Shown: piece after piece, positions 7,381 to 15,721 of the stretch | How the letters are laid out: each line of letters begins with the position of its first letter | How positions within the stretch are numbered: position 1 is the stretch's first letter | Assembly: GCA_002421865.1 (NCBI GenBank) | Contig: DISE01000073.1 | Coordinates: 620-23,559, forward strand | Direction: 5' to 3' | DNA length: 22,940 bases | DNA from: Castellaniella sp. UBA6218 | GTDB taxonomy: Bacteria > Pseudomonadota > Gammaproteobacteria > Burkholderiales > Burkholderiaceae_B | Translations under genes and position numbers: made by a program | The notes under the pieces: model-generated | What the model was told of the DNA's origin: nothing | What the model saw: only the letters and a program-made list of their open reading frames with translations | Databases searched by the model: none

Positions 7381-7800
7381 ATGTCCGCTTTTCTTCGTCT
7401 GCCGCGCCGCGCCCGCCCGTCTTCCAGCCGTGCCCGCCGCGTCCTTCCAGGTGCGCCGTCCGTTGGCGCCGTGCAAGTGCCGGGCCGGCCGGGCGTCCCG
7501 GATGTGCCTGCTCTCCTGACGCCCAGACCGGATCCGGTCGCCCGGTCCGTCGCACAGCGCGGACAGGCGATGGTCGAATACGTGATTGTCGTCGCCCTGG
7601 TGGCTGTGGCCGCCATCGCGGTCTATCAGCTGTTCGGCCAGGTGATCCGCGCCCAGACGGCGGCCATGGCGCGGGAAATCGCCGGCGAGGATGGTTCCGA
7701 GCAGTCCCGCATCGCCCAGACGGCGGCCGAATCCGCCGCCGCGCAGGCGGCCGCCAAGTCCTTGAAGTCTTTTACCGGCAATGCGGCGGCGGGCCAATGA
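7381..7800 (+). CDS. Flp-like pilin subunit with an atypically long leader
   Basis: A 139-residue protein. Residues 58-86 read as a type IVb (Flp) pilin core: VAQRG, then QAMVEYVIVVALVAVAAI. Cleavage after G61 would put Glu at +5 and Tyr at +6, exactly as in Flp pilins, followed by one hydrophobic helix and an Ala/Gln-rich tail of about 50 residues. The predicted 61-residue leader is rich in Arg and Pro, whereas known Flp leaders are usually 10-25 residues. The start is set by GGAG at 7371-7374. The gene opens the Tad-type operon; the TadG-like gene begins one base after its stop. It could be the major pilin or a pseudopilin; no second pilin gene is in the window. The pilin-family call is good; the leader length is the weak point. 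Confidence 0.75.
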   Translation: MSAFLRLPRRARPSSSRARRVLPGAPSVGAVQVPGRPGVPDVPALLTPRPDPVARSVAQRGQAMVEYVIVVALVAVAAIAVYQLFGQVIRAQTAAMAREIAGEDGSEQSRIAQTAAESAAAQAAAKSLKSFTGNAAAGQ

Positions 7801-7801
7801 C

Positions 7802-9115
7802 ATGGCCTGTCCTCGTCGTTCCTTGCGCAACCAGCAGGGCCAGGTGCTGGTGCTGGGCATGCTGCTGGTGGCCGTGCTGGGTCTGGCCTGGATGCGCTAT
7901 TTCGCCACCGGTCAGGTCCTCGCGGCCAAGACCCGGCTGATTCACGGCCTGGATGCCGCCGCCTACAGCGGCGCCCTGATCCAGGCCCGAACCCTGAATT
8001 TCCTGGCCTACCTCAATCGCGCCCGGATGGCCCACCAGTTGGCGATGGCGCATCTGGCCACGTTGGGCAGCTGGGCGCACTACGCCGGCATGGAATCGCG
8101 CCGCCTGGCCCAGGGCAATCCGCCCGCCCGCCTGATCGGCATGCTGTTCGGCGCCGACCATGGCCGCGCCTATCTGGCGGCGGCTTCGGCCGCCGGCCTG
8201 GAAGCCCAGGCGCGATCCGGGGGCGCGCTGGGGCGTGCCTATGCCGCGCATGAGCGTCTCGTGCACGAACTGTCGGCGGACCTGTCCCGTATCTTGGCCC
8301 GGGATCTTCCCCAGGCACGTCTGGAGGCGATGCGGGCCGTGCTGTCCGCCCACTATCCTGAACGCAAACCCGGCGACCTGCAGCCCGTGGTGACGGAAGA
8401 CGCCTGGCCAGGCCTGCTGCGCCGCCGTGCGCCGGACGCGTCCTTGTTCGACTGGACGCGGCATCTGGCCGGCCTGTATCCGTTTCTCGATCCCCGTGAT
8501 CATACGGCGCGCAATCCCTGGCCTGTCAGCGGCCGATGTCCGCATCTGCGCCACGAATTGCGGCGGCGCGGCGGCACCGCGCTGGACGATTCCGGCCGCT
8601 GGCGGGCGGGGGACACGCAGTCCTTCCATGCGGTGCGCTCCAATCGCTGGATCGGCTGCTATTACCGTGAATACGCCATGGGCTGGGCCTGGATGCCGGC
8701 TCAGCCAGGCCAGCCGATGGACGCCGATCACGCCGATGCGCCGCCGGAGGATTTCGCCGACCAGGATTTCTGGCGCTGGGTACGGTCGGCGACGCAATGG
8801 GACCTGGTGGGAGGCCGGGACAACCCCCTGGCCAATTCCTATGCGCAGCGCGACCGGCAAGCCTGGATGTCACGCGGCCTGGGCGACTATCTGGACGTCG
8901 CCACCGGGAAAGGTCGGGATGCTGCGGCGGGATTCATCGTGCGCCTGGAACTGACGGATGCGGCAGGCCAGCCGATCCTGGCCCGCAGTGCGGCGGAAAG
9001 CCTGTTTTCCCGGCCCGAGCGACGTCCGGACGGATTGGACGAAACCCCCAACCTGTTCCATCCCTATTGGCATGCGCGTCTGGCCGCCGGGCTGTCGGAT
9101 GCGCCGGGAGACTGA
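7802..9115 (+). CDS. TadG-like pilus assembly protein
   Basis: A 437-residue protein anchored by one N-terminal span (about residues 15-32: QVLVLGMLLVAVLGLAW) preceded by RRSLRNQQG, the arrangement of the TadG-like N-terminal domain. The following part (AAKTRLIHGLDAAAYSGALI and on) is a long helical, Ala-rich region, as in TadG proteins where pseudopilin-like helices pack. No von Willebrand MIDAS motif (DxSxS) was seen, unlike long TadG proteins. The residue at +5 after the glycine is Leu (L18), not Glu, so processing by a prepilin peptidase is doubtful. It probably sits in the inner membrane facing the periplasm. An in-frame ATG at 7781 inside the pilin gene is an alternative start; 7802 was preferred because it follows the pilin stop directly. 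Neither has a strong ribosome-binding site. Confidence 0.68.
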   Translation: MACPRRSLRNQQGQVLVLGMLLVAVLGLAWMRYFATGQVLAAKTRLIHGLDAAAYSGALIQARTLNFLAYLNRARMAHQLAMAHLATLGSWAHYAGMESRRLAQGNPPARLIGMLFGADHGRAYLAAASAAGLEAQARSGGALGRAYAAHERLVHELSADLSRILARDLPQARLEAMRAVLSAHYPERKPGDLQPVVTEDAWPGLLRRRAPDASLFDWTRHLAGLYPFLDPRDHTARNPWPVSGRCPHLRHELRRRGGTALDDSGRWRAGDTQSFHAVRSNRWIGCYYREYAMGWAWMPAQPGQPMDADHADAPPEDFADQDFWRWVRSATQWDLVGGRDNPLANSYAQRDRQAWMSRGLGDYLDVATGKGRDAAAGFIVRLELTDAAGQPILARSAAESLFSRPERRPDGLDETPNLFHPYWHARLAAGLSDAPGD

Positions 9116-9116
9116 C

Positions 9117-9836
9117 ATGTCCATTCATCCGGAGCAGGGTGGCCAGGCCCTCGTTGAAACCCTGGTCGTACTCGCCGCCCTGGGCAGCCTGTGGCTGGGT
9201 ATCGCCTGGCTCGGACGTCTGCAGGATATCGGCCTGCAGCTGGCTCACGCCAGCCGCCGCGCCGCTTTTGCCCATGCACACCAGGGTCTGGCGCCCGGAG
9301 CGTTGGGGCCGGGCGGGGATGGCTACCTGAACGCGCCGGGACATCGCTGGCGGACACGAAGAGGCCAGGGCTTCCTGGCCGAACCGGCGTACCTGGACAT
9401 CGAGCCTCTGGGCGACATGACCGGCCGGCAAGCCGGCGACCCCGGGGCCGCAGCATCGGACCTGCGCCGGGAATTGCGGCTGGGCGATCCCAGGGTCTGG
9501 CGCGCCGGCGCCAGGGTCCGGACAGCCGGCGGGATTTCGTCGACGGGATCGCTGCTCGATTTCGATCATCTTGGGCTCGATCTGCGCCGACATACCGCGA
9601 TTCTGAGTGGCGACGGCGCGGCGGCAGGCGATGGCGAGGTCCAGTCGATCCTGGCAGGCAGTGCGCGCGCCTGGGGCGCGACAGCTTCGGCATCCCGGGC
9701 GGCTGGCCGGGCGGCCCTGGACCGGCTCGGAGGCGTGGACGCGGCCTGGGGACGCGTCTTGCCCGATTGGGACTGGGTGGATTCCTGGACGGGCAGTGTG
9801 CCACGTCCGCATCTGCGAACCTGGGGGCAGCCATGA
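9117..9836 (+). CDS. TadE-like minor pilin/pseudopilin
   Basis: A 239-residue protein. Residues 8-30 give GGQALVETLVVLAALGSLW: a glycine at 9, Glu at +5 (E14) and a hydrophobic helix, matching the TadE-like domain whose members are cut by the prepilin peptidase like Flp pilins. The remainder is a soluble, probably periplasmic domain with Trp- and Gly-rich stretches and no recognised fold. GGGAG (9106-9110) is six bases before the ATG, which overlaps no coding bases of the upstream gene but follows its TGA by one base. The 3' end overlaps the next start in the ATGA form. At 239 residues it is longer than typical TadE/TadF (about 150-200). Confidence 0.72.
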   Translation: MSIHPEQGGQALVETLVVLAALGSLWLGIAWLGRLQDIGLQLAHASRRAAFAHAHQGLAPGALGPGGDGYLNAPGHRWRTRRGQGFLAEPAYLDIEPLGDMTGRQAGDPGAAASDLRRELRLGDPRVWRAGARVRTAGGISSTGSLLDFDHLGLDLRRHTAILSGDGAAAGDGEVQSILAGSARAWGATASASRAAGRAALDRLGGVDAAWGRVLPDWDWVDSWTGSVPRPHLRTWGQP

Positions 9837-10564
9837 ATCCATTTACGTCCGGCGCGCGTTCGCCCGCGATGCTGGCGACGATTCTGTTGCTGTACGCCGG
9901 TTCGGTCTGCGCGGGAGCAACGCCTTGGGATCCGGCCCGGTCCGAGGCGCTGGCGGAGTGGCGCTGGGCGGCGCCTTTTGCCTTCGACCTGCCCGGCGCG
10001 CGTCTGCGGATGCGGCATTTCAGGGCGCCAATGGCGCCGGTTGACGCGGCGCGACGGTTAGCCCGCGCAGGGGAGTCGCGATTCGACCGCTTGCAGTTTT
10101 CCGGTGCCGTGCTGTCGTTGTCGGGCGTTCATGAAGGGCGGCACTGGATGGCGCAACTGCGGCCGGCCGATGATGGCGGCCCGGGCACGATCGGCGTGCT
10201 GTCCAGCCTTGGACCCGACGATCGGCGCGCGATCGGTTTCGATCCGGATGCCCTGGTGCCCGCCGGCGCACGGCTTGTGCTGCGCGCCTCCAGCCGTTTT
10301 GCCGGTGGCGCCGGCATGTTGGCCAGCTATCTGTGCCCGGGGTCTTATCCACGCGTGGCGGCCGCCGTGCTGCGCGCATTGTGGGCGCGGCGCTGGCGGC
10401 CGGTGGCGGCGCCTGGAAAGACATCCGGGTCTGCGAAGGATGTGGCGGTGCGGCTGGCCGGGGAATGGACGCGATCTGACGGTGCCCGCCTGACGGTTCA
10501 TCTTCACCCCAGGGGCGACGCCGTCGCCCTGACGTTCTGGCATCGACCGAAGGATTCTTCATGA
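9833..10564 (+). CDS. Unrecognised exported protein of the Tad-type operon
   Basis: A 243-residue protein that was not recognised as any standard Tad component. The N-terminus has a plausible Sec signal peptide: a basic start, the hydrophobic run MLATILLLYAGSV and a cleavage region near CAGA (about residue 30). The mature part begins TPWDPARSEALAEWRW and contains LRMRHFRAP, a central SLSGVHEGRHWMAQLRP segment and an Arg-rich C-terminal third ending TFWHRPKDSS. The ATG overlaps the TadE stop (ATGA), and its own stop overlaps the cpaB start (ATGA), so it is tightly locked into the operon between TadE and CpaB. In other tad loci a periplasmic protein (RcpB/CpaD) assists the secretin; this may be a functional counterpart, but there is no visible similarity to support that. 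Confidence 0.75.
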   Translation: MNPFTSGARSPAMLATILLLYAGSVCAGATPWDPARSEALAEWRWAAPFAFDLPGARLRMRHFRAPMAPVDAARRLARAGESRFDRLQFSGAVLSLSGVHEGRHWMAQLRPADDGGPGTIGVLSSLGPDDRRAIGFDPDALVPAGARLVLRASSRFAGGAGMLASYLCPGSYPRVAAAVLRALWARRWRPVAAPGKTSGSAKDVAVRLAGEWTRSDGARLTVHLHPRGDAVALTFWHRPKDSS

Positions 10565-11646
10565 TATTCCCGTTTCCGCACATTCCCCGGTCCGTCATCC
10601 TGGCGACGCTGGCTTTGGGGACCGGCCTGCTGGCGGCGGGCGCCTTGGCCCTGCACATGCGAGAACGCGAACGGCAGATCGAGAATCGCACCCGTCTGGA
10701 CATGGTCGAACGGATCGTGGCGGCCAGGGACCTTGCGGCCGGCACCCGGCTGACGCCGGATGATCTGGCCGTGCGCGGATTTCCGGCCCGCTGGGTGGGC
10801 GGCGACACATTGCCCCTGACCCGTCTGGGCGAGCTCGAGGGGCGCGTTCTGGGGACCGCCGTGCGTGCCGGCGACGCGCTGCTTCCCGCGCATACCGTGC
10901 GCCCCCAGCCCGCCTTTTCCGCACAGCTGGCGCCCGGCCGGCGCGCCATCACGCTGCCTGTGGATCAGGTCAACTCCCTTTCCGGCCTGTTGCAGCCCGG
11001 CGACTTGATCGACCTGTATGTGTCCTTCGACCACCGGCGCAAGCGTCTGACGGCGCCGCTGCTTCAGGGGGTGCTGGTGCTGGCGACGGGCCGCGAAACC
11101 CGCACCAGCGAGGCCGGTGCCGAAGAGTCCGCCTATTCCACGGTGACGCTCGATGCGGCGCCCGAGGACGTGGTGAAGCTGGTGGCCGCTCGCCAGGCCG
11201 GGACGTTGACCGCGATTATGCGTCATCCCGGCGATGCCCGTGCCGACCGCCGGGCCGCCCGGGGCGATCTGGCGTCGCTCTTGGGCGTGAGTGATCCGCC
11301 GCGCGCACCGGCCCGGCGCGCCGTCATCCTGTACGGAACTTCAGGCGCCCGTGCCTTGCCGGCGGGGGCAGGCCCGGAAGGCCAGGCTGGCCGGCCAGGC
11401 AACGGCTGGTTCGATTTGCCCGAGGAGCAGGCCCTGGTCAGCGCCTGGATGCGTGCCCTGGCCGGGCAGGCCGCGTCGGTTTCTCCGATGGGCGTCGAAG
11501 ACTCCCAGGCCGTCCTGGCCGATGCGCCGTCCGGCCCGACTGCCGGGCATGGCGTGACGATCGTCACGGCCGGTCCGGCGAATGAGGACGATGATCCGGT
11601 TTCTGCCGGCCAATCCGTTCGATTTGAAGAAGGGGCACGGCCATGA
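10561..11646 (+). CDS. cpaB: Flp pilus assembly protein CpaB/RcpC
   Basis: A 361-residue inner-membrane-anchored periplasmic protein. One span lies at about residues 11-32, followed by a SAF domain (about 51-115; VAARDLAAGTRLTPDDLAVR, then GRVLGTAVRAGDALLPAHTV) and the RcpC/CpaB core (LAPGRRAITLPVDQVNSLSG, LLQPGDLIDLYV, and TVTLDAAPEDVVKLVAARQ). CpaB proteins are thought to link the secretin to the inner-membrane platform, and SAF domains to bind cell-wall glycan. It is longer than most (250-300): about 100 residues after the core VILYGTSG segment are Ala/Gly/Pro-rich and probably disordered. Both ends overlap neighbours as ATGA. Confidence 0.9.
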   Translation: MIFPFPHIPRSVILATLALGTGLLAAGALALHMRERERQIENRTRLDMVERIVAARDLAAGTRLTPDDLAVRGFPARWVGGDTLPLTRLGELEGRVLGTAVRAGDALLPAHTVRPQPAFSAQLAPGRRAITLPVDQVNSLSGLLQPGDLIDLYVSFDHRRKRLTAPLLQGVLVLATGRETRTSEAGAEESAYSTVTLDAAPEDVVKLVAARQAGTLTAIMRHPGDARADRRAARGDLASLLGVSDPPRAPARRAVILYGTSGARALPAGAGPEGQAGRPGNGWFDLPEEQALVSAWMRALAGQAASVSPMGVEDSQAVLADAPSGPTAGHGVTIVTAGPANEDDDPVSAGQSVRFEEGARP

Positions 11647-13079
11647 GGCGTCTGTTTCCCGTTCGTGGCCTGTATCCGGCCTTGTGTCTTTCCTTGGGGC
11701 TGGCATCGTACGCCCAGCTCGTGACCGCCGCCGCCCGGGAGGTCGCCGCCGAAACGCCACTGGCGCTTCAGGCGGGCGAGGTCCGGGTACTGGGCATTCC
11801 CGGTGTGGCCCGCGTGGCGGTGGGCGACGGCAAGATCCTGAACGCTGTCAGTACGGACGATCGCGAGGTCATTGTGTTCGCCCGCAAGCCCGGTTTCAGC
11901 ACCTTGCATGCCTGGACGGCGGATGGACAGGCCTATCGGTATGCGGTGGAGGTCGCCCCCGAGGGCGCACGCCAGTTGCAGGACGAATTGCGGAGCCTGC
12001 TGGAGCGTATTCCAGGCGTCCGTGTGACGCCTCTGGGAGACAAACTGCTGGTCGAGGGCGACGAATTGTCGGACAGCGATCGCCAGCGTCTTGCGGAACT
12101 GGGCCGCCGTTATCCGCAGCTCCTGGACTTTACCGGCACGGTCGGCTGGGACCGGATGGTGTTGCTGGACGTGCGCGTGGTCGAGGTGCCCCGATCCCTG
12201 CTGAGGGAAGTCGGACTGCGCTGGGGCTCGAACGCCACCGGGGGTGTGAACGCCGGCCTGGGCTGGGACGGCGGGTCCCGCCGCTACGCCGACCGGCCCG
12301 GAGAAACCGTGCTGCCCCTGGCGTTTCCTTCGCCCCAGGCCGCCGGCTACTTCGGCGTCAATGCGTTGCTGTCGGCGCGCATCGATCTGCTGGCCCAGGA
12401 CGGACGGGCGGTGGTGCTGGCCCAGCCACAGCTCCTGGCGCGCAGCGGCGCGACCGCCGAATTCCTGGCAGGCGGCGAAGTCCCTTACAGCACGGTCGAC
12501 GGCAACGGCAATACCCAGACGGCCTTCAAGCCCTACGGCGTGTCGCTGCGCATCACCCCGTCCATCGAGCGCAGCGGCGCCGTTCGCTCGCGTCTCGAAG
12601 TCGAGGTCAGCGCCATCGATCCATCGCTGTCCGTGCCGGGCGGCCCTTCTCTGAAAACCCGGCGCACGGCCACGGAATTCAACGTGCGCTCGGGACAGAC
12701 CCTGGTGCTGGCGGGCTTCCTGTCGCGGGACGCGGCCCGCAACGTGGACCGTCTGCCGGGACTGGGCGACCTGCCCATTCTGGGCTCCCTGTTTCGCTCC
12801 ACGCGTTTCCAGCGCAATGAAACGGAGCTGGCCATCCTGGTCACGCCACAATTGGTGACGGCGGATCATCCCGATCTGCGGCTGCGCGTCGGGCGCGCGG
12901 ACGCGATTCTGGATCGGGCATTTCCAGCCTCGCCCGTGCTGCTGGCGCCCATCCGTCCGGTGCCGGGTTCCGCCGGAGGGGAATTCCGGTCAGGCTGGAA
13001 CCCGCGCGCCGGCGGCCCGGCATCCCAGTGGCAAGGGGGCGCCGTCGAACCTGCGCGCGCTTCCGGGGAGGCGCCATGA
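11643..13079 (+). CDS. cpaC: Tad-type outer-membrane secretin CpaC/RcpA
   Basis: A 478-residue protein that should form the outer-membrane pore for the pilus. It has an N-terminal signal peptide (hydrophobic run to about residue 30, no lipobox cysteine), the pilus-formation N-domain (LALQAGEVRVLGIPGVARVA, then FARKPGFSTLHAW), a BON-like segment at about 108-170, and the secretin C-domain: VVLAQPQLLARSGATAEFLA, GGEVPYSTVDGNGNTQ, SGQTLVLAGFLSRDAARNVD, LPGLGDLPILGSLF and ELAILVTPQLV. These last blocks are the secretin signature. The length is in the family range. A Pro/Gly/Ala-rich tail of about 50 residues follows. It overlaps cpaB and the downstream ATPase gene by ATGA. Confidence 0.93.
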   Translation: MRRLFPVRGLYPALCLSLGLASYAQLVTAAAREVAAETPLALQAGEVRVLGIPGVARVAVGDGKILNAVSTDDREVIVFARKPGFSTLHAWTADGQAYRYAVEVAPEGARQLQDELRSLLERIPGVRVTPLGDKLLVEGDELSDSDRQRLAELGRRYPQLLDFTGTVGWDRMVLLDVRVVEVPRSLLREVGLRWGSNATGGVNAGLGWDGGSRRYADRPGETVLPLAFPSPQAAGYFGVNALLSARIDLLAQDGRAVVLAQPQLLARSGATAEFLAGGEVPYSTVDGNGNTQTAFKPYGVSLRITPSIERSGAVRSRLEVEVSAIDPSLSVPGGPSLKTRRTATEFNVRSGQTLVLAGFLSRDAARNVDRLPGLGDLPILGSLFRSTRFQRNETELAILVTPQLVTADHPDLRLRVGRADAILDRAFPASPVLLAPIRPVPGSAGGEFRSGWNPRAGGPASQWQGGAVEPARASGEAP

Positions 13080-14872
13080 ATCCGATCGAACTCGACCTGC
13101 GTTTCGAGGACGGGCGCCACTTGCGCGAACGTCATGTCCTGCCCCTGATGATCGGCCGCGACGCGGCATGCGGGCTCGCTTTGCGCGCCTGGCGGGTGGG
13201 GCGCCGGCACGCGCGCCTGCTGTTGCGCCAGGATGAGGTCTGGATCGAGGATCTGGGCTCTCTGTGCGGCACCACCGTCAATGGCGAACGGGTCGCCTCC
13301 TATGGTCCTCTCGAGGCCCATGACGAGGTGGTCATCGGTCCGTGCCTGATGCGCGTTCTGCCGGTGGAAAGGGTCTCCGCGCCAGAGCCCGCAACTGCGG
13401 AGCCGGCGGCCGGAGCCGATGGGTCGGGCGGTCTCGAGGCGGACGAAACGCGGGCCTGTATCGACCGCGGAGACCCGCATGCCGGCCCTCCGGCCCGGTT
13501 CGCCTCCGGGGCCGCGGCGGATGAGTCGTGGACGGACGGGGAAGCGGGAATCCCTGCCGTTCATGAGGCCGGACCCGGCGGACAAACTCATCGGCGCCGT
13601 CTGCACGAGGGCCTGATCGCCGCACTGCAGTTGCGTCGCCGCGACATCGGCGGCATGAGCGATGCCACGCTGCGGCTCGAGGCCGCTGCGGTGCTGGCGG
13701 GGTTGATCGCGGCCGACGAAGCCCTGCCCCCGACGCTGGACCGCGAGGCGTTGGTCCGGGAACTGGTGGACGAGGCGGTCGGCCTGGGGCCGCTTGAACC
13801 TCTGCTGGCCGATCCAGGCGTCACCGAGATCATGGTCAATCGCCACGACGAGATTTTCGTCGAACGGGGCGGGCGCCTGACCCGCACCGCCGCCAGCTTC
13901 AGCGGCGAGCAGGCGGTGCTGGGCGTCATCGACCGGATCGTGGCGCCGCTGGGGAGGCGGATCGACGAAAGCGCCCCCATGGTGGACGCCCGTCTGCGCG
14001 ACGGCTCCCGGGTGAACGCCGTGATCGCGCCTATCGCCTTGCGGGGGCCCAGCCTGACGATCCGCAAGTTTCCGGCCAGGCGCCTGGGCATGGCCGATCT
14101 GGTGGCCGTCGGCGCCCTTGACGAGGCCATGGCCAGATTCCTGACGCATTGCGTGCGCCAGCGCAAGAACCTGATCGTTTCCGGCGGCACGGGCTCGGGC
14201 AAAACCAGCCTGCTGAACGTTCTGTCCAACGCCATTCCGGCCGGCGAACGCGTCATCACAATCGAAGATGCCGCCGAACTTCGCCTGGACCATGCCCATC
14301 TGGTCAGCCTGGAGGCCAGGCCGCCCAATCCGGAAGGCCGGGGCCGTGTGGAGATCCGCGACCTGGTGCGCAATGCCCTGCGGATGCGCCCTGACCGCAT
14401 CGTAGTGGGAGAATGCCGGGGCGGCGAAGCGTTCGACATGCTGGCGGCCATGAACACCGGGCACGAGGGTTCGCTCACGACGCTGCACGCGAACAGCCCT
14501 CGCGACGCGCTGGGCCGCCTGGAAACCATGATCCTGATGGCAGGCATGGATCTGCCTCTGGCTGCGATCCGCGAGCACGTCGCCTCCAGTATCGATTTCA
14601 TCGTCCAGCTGGTGCGCGCTGCCGATGGCCGCCGCCTGATCAGCGCGATTGTCCAGGTGACGGGCCAGGAGGGAGGACGCATCCAGTTGCAGGATCTGTT
14701 CCTGGGACGCGCCGGGCCGCCGGCCGTGTTCACCGGCTGTGGTCTGCCGCCCGACGGTTTCGAGGAGACGGCTGCCCTGGAAGCGAGCCTGTTCTCTGGC
14801 CGGACGGTCGTCCAGGGCCGTGCAACGCTCGACGAAGCGTCCGCACCGGAGGGCGTTCCATGCCGATCCTGA
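13076..14872 (+). CDS. FHA domain fused to TadA/CpaF secretion ATPase
   Basis: A 598-residue fusion. Residues 20-90 form an FHA domain (LPLMIGRDA, GRRHARLLL, DLGSLCGTTVNGERV). An acidic, Pro/Ala-rich linker (about 100-175) leads to a complete TadA/CpaF ATPase: the VNRHDEIFVERGG N-domain segment, Walker A GGTGSGKT at 370-377, catalytic Glu E446 in RIVVGECRGGEA, and the His-box TLHANSPRDALGR (H471). The ATPase should drive pilus assembly from the cytoplasm. In the FHA part the usual phosphothreonine-contacting Ser and Asn are replaced by G42 and C64, so phosphopeptide binding is uncertain. GGGGAG (13065-13070) is five bases before the ATG, which overlaps the secretin stop as ATGA. Standard TadA proteins of 420-480 residues lack the FHA part. 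Confidence 0.92.
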   Translation: MNPIELDLRFEDGRHLRERHVLPLMIGRDAACGLALRAWRVGRRHARLLLRQDEVWIEDLGSLCGTTVNGERVASYGPLEAHDEVVIGPCLMRVLPVERVSAPEPATAEPAAGADGSGGLEADETRACIDRGDPHAGPPARFASGAAADESWTDGEAGIPAVHEAGPGGQTHRRRLHEGLIAALQLRRRDIGGMSDATLRLEAAAVLAGLIAADEALPPTLDREALVRELVDEAVGLGPLEPLLADPGVTEIMVNRHDEIFVERGGRLTRTAASFSGEQAVLGVIDRIVAPLGRRIDESAPMVDARLRDGSRVNAVIAPIALRGPSLTIRKFPARRLGMADLVAVGALDEAMARFLTHCVRQRKNLIVSGGTGSGKTSLLNVLSNAIPAGERVITIEDAAELRLDHAHLVSLEARPPNPEGRGRVEIRDLVRNALRMRPDRIVVGECRGGEAFDMLAAMNTGHEGSLTTLHANSPRDALGRLETMILMAGMDLPLAAIREHVASSIDFIVQLVRAADGRRLISAIVQVTGQEGGRIQLQDLFLGRAGPPAVFTGCGLPPDGFEETAALEASLFSGRTVVQGRATLDEASAPEGVPCRS

Positions 14873-15705
14873 TTTTCGTGATGCTGGCGGCCAGTGCCGC
14901 GCTTGCCGCCTGGTGGCTGCTGGGGCAGGCGGACCGGGCGTGGACACGCTACGAGGACCGTCTGCGCAACGACACCCGGCGCACGCTGGACGCCTCCTTC
15001 CTGTTTCTGGACATGGCGCAGCTACGGCCGGTCGCGGCGGCACTGGGCCTGATCCTGATGCTGGCAGTGGCCTGGCTGGCGGGCCGCTGGTGGGGGGTGC
15101 TTCCTGTGCTGGCCGGATTGGTGTGCATGCCGCCGCTGATCCTGAGCCACATGCGCCGCCGCCGGTCGCAGCGCTTTGACGCCCAGTTGCCCGATCTGCT
15201 CCAGGCGCTTGCCGGCGCCTTGCGCGCGGGGGCCGGAGTTCAGCCCGCACTGCGGCATCTGGTGGCCCAGTCCAGTCCGCCCCTGTCCCAGGAATTCGGC
15301 TTGATGCTGCGCGAACAGCGGCTGGGACTGAACTTCCAGGACGCTCTGCTGCAGTTGCGCATCCGCATGCCGACCGAGTCCTGCGGTCTGGTGGTATCGG
15401 CGCTGGGTATCGCCACCCGCACGGGCGGCAGCCTGGCCGATACGCTGGAAAGCATCGCCCAGACGCTGCGGGCGCGGCAGCACTGGCTGGGCCGGGTCGA
15501 GGCGCTGACCGCCCAGGGCCGCATGCAGAGTCGCATCATGGCCGGCCTGCCGGCAGCGCTGGCCTTGGTGTTGCACCACCTGGAGCCCGAAGCCATGGCG
15601 TTGCTGTGGCGGACTTGGTATGGCTGGATCGTGCTGACGGCGATCCTGATCCTTGAGGGCGTGGGCATCCTCTGGATCCGCCGTGTGGCGGCGATCGAGG
15701 TCTGA
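14860..15705 (+). CDS. tadB: TadB-type inner-membrane platform protein
   Basis: A 281-residue protein with an N-terminal span (about 4-20), a pair of hydrophobic segments (about 50-88), a cytoplasmic helical region and two C-terminal spans (about 225-275). The cytoplasmic part is a T2SF (GspF/TadB) domain: FDAQLPDLLQALAGALRAGA, LREQRLGLNFQDALLQL and VVSALGIATRTGGSLADTLE. Together with TadC it should form the platform turned by the ATPase. GGAGG at 14848-14852 is seven bases before the ATG; the start lies 13 bases inside the 3' end of the ATPase gene. The length is normal to slightly short. Confidence 0.92.
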   Translation: MPILIFVMLAASAALAAWWLLGQADRAWTRYEDRLRNDTRRTLDASFLFLDMAQLRPVAAALGLILMLAVAWLAGRWWGVLPVLAGLVCMPPLILSHMRRRRSQRFDAQLPDLLQALAGALRAGAGVQPALRHLVAQSSPPLSQEFGLMLREQRLGLNFQDALLQLRIRMPTESCGLVVSALGIATRTGGSLADTLESIAQTLRARQHWLGRVEALTAQGRMQSRIMAGLPAALALVLHHLEPEAMALLWRTWYGWIVLTAILILEGVGILWIRRVAAIEV

Positions 15706-15721
15706 CATTGAAGGAGACGAC

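Noticed and set aside
11223..12869. A 548-codon minus-strand open frame opposite cpaB and the secretin
   Set aside because: Same shadow composition; the + strand genes are well supported by conserved motifs and coupled starts.
12866..15250. A 794-codon open frame on the minus strand opposite the secretin end, ATPase and tadB
   Set aside because: Its composition (Gln/His/Arg/Gly-rich, no domain) is that of an antisense shadow in GC-rich DNA, while the + strand frames carry clear secretin, ATPase and T2SF motifs.
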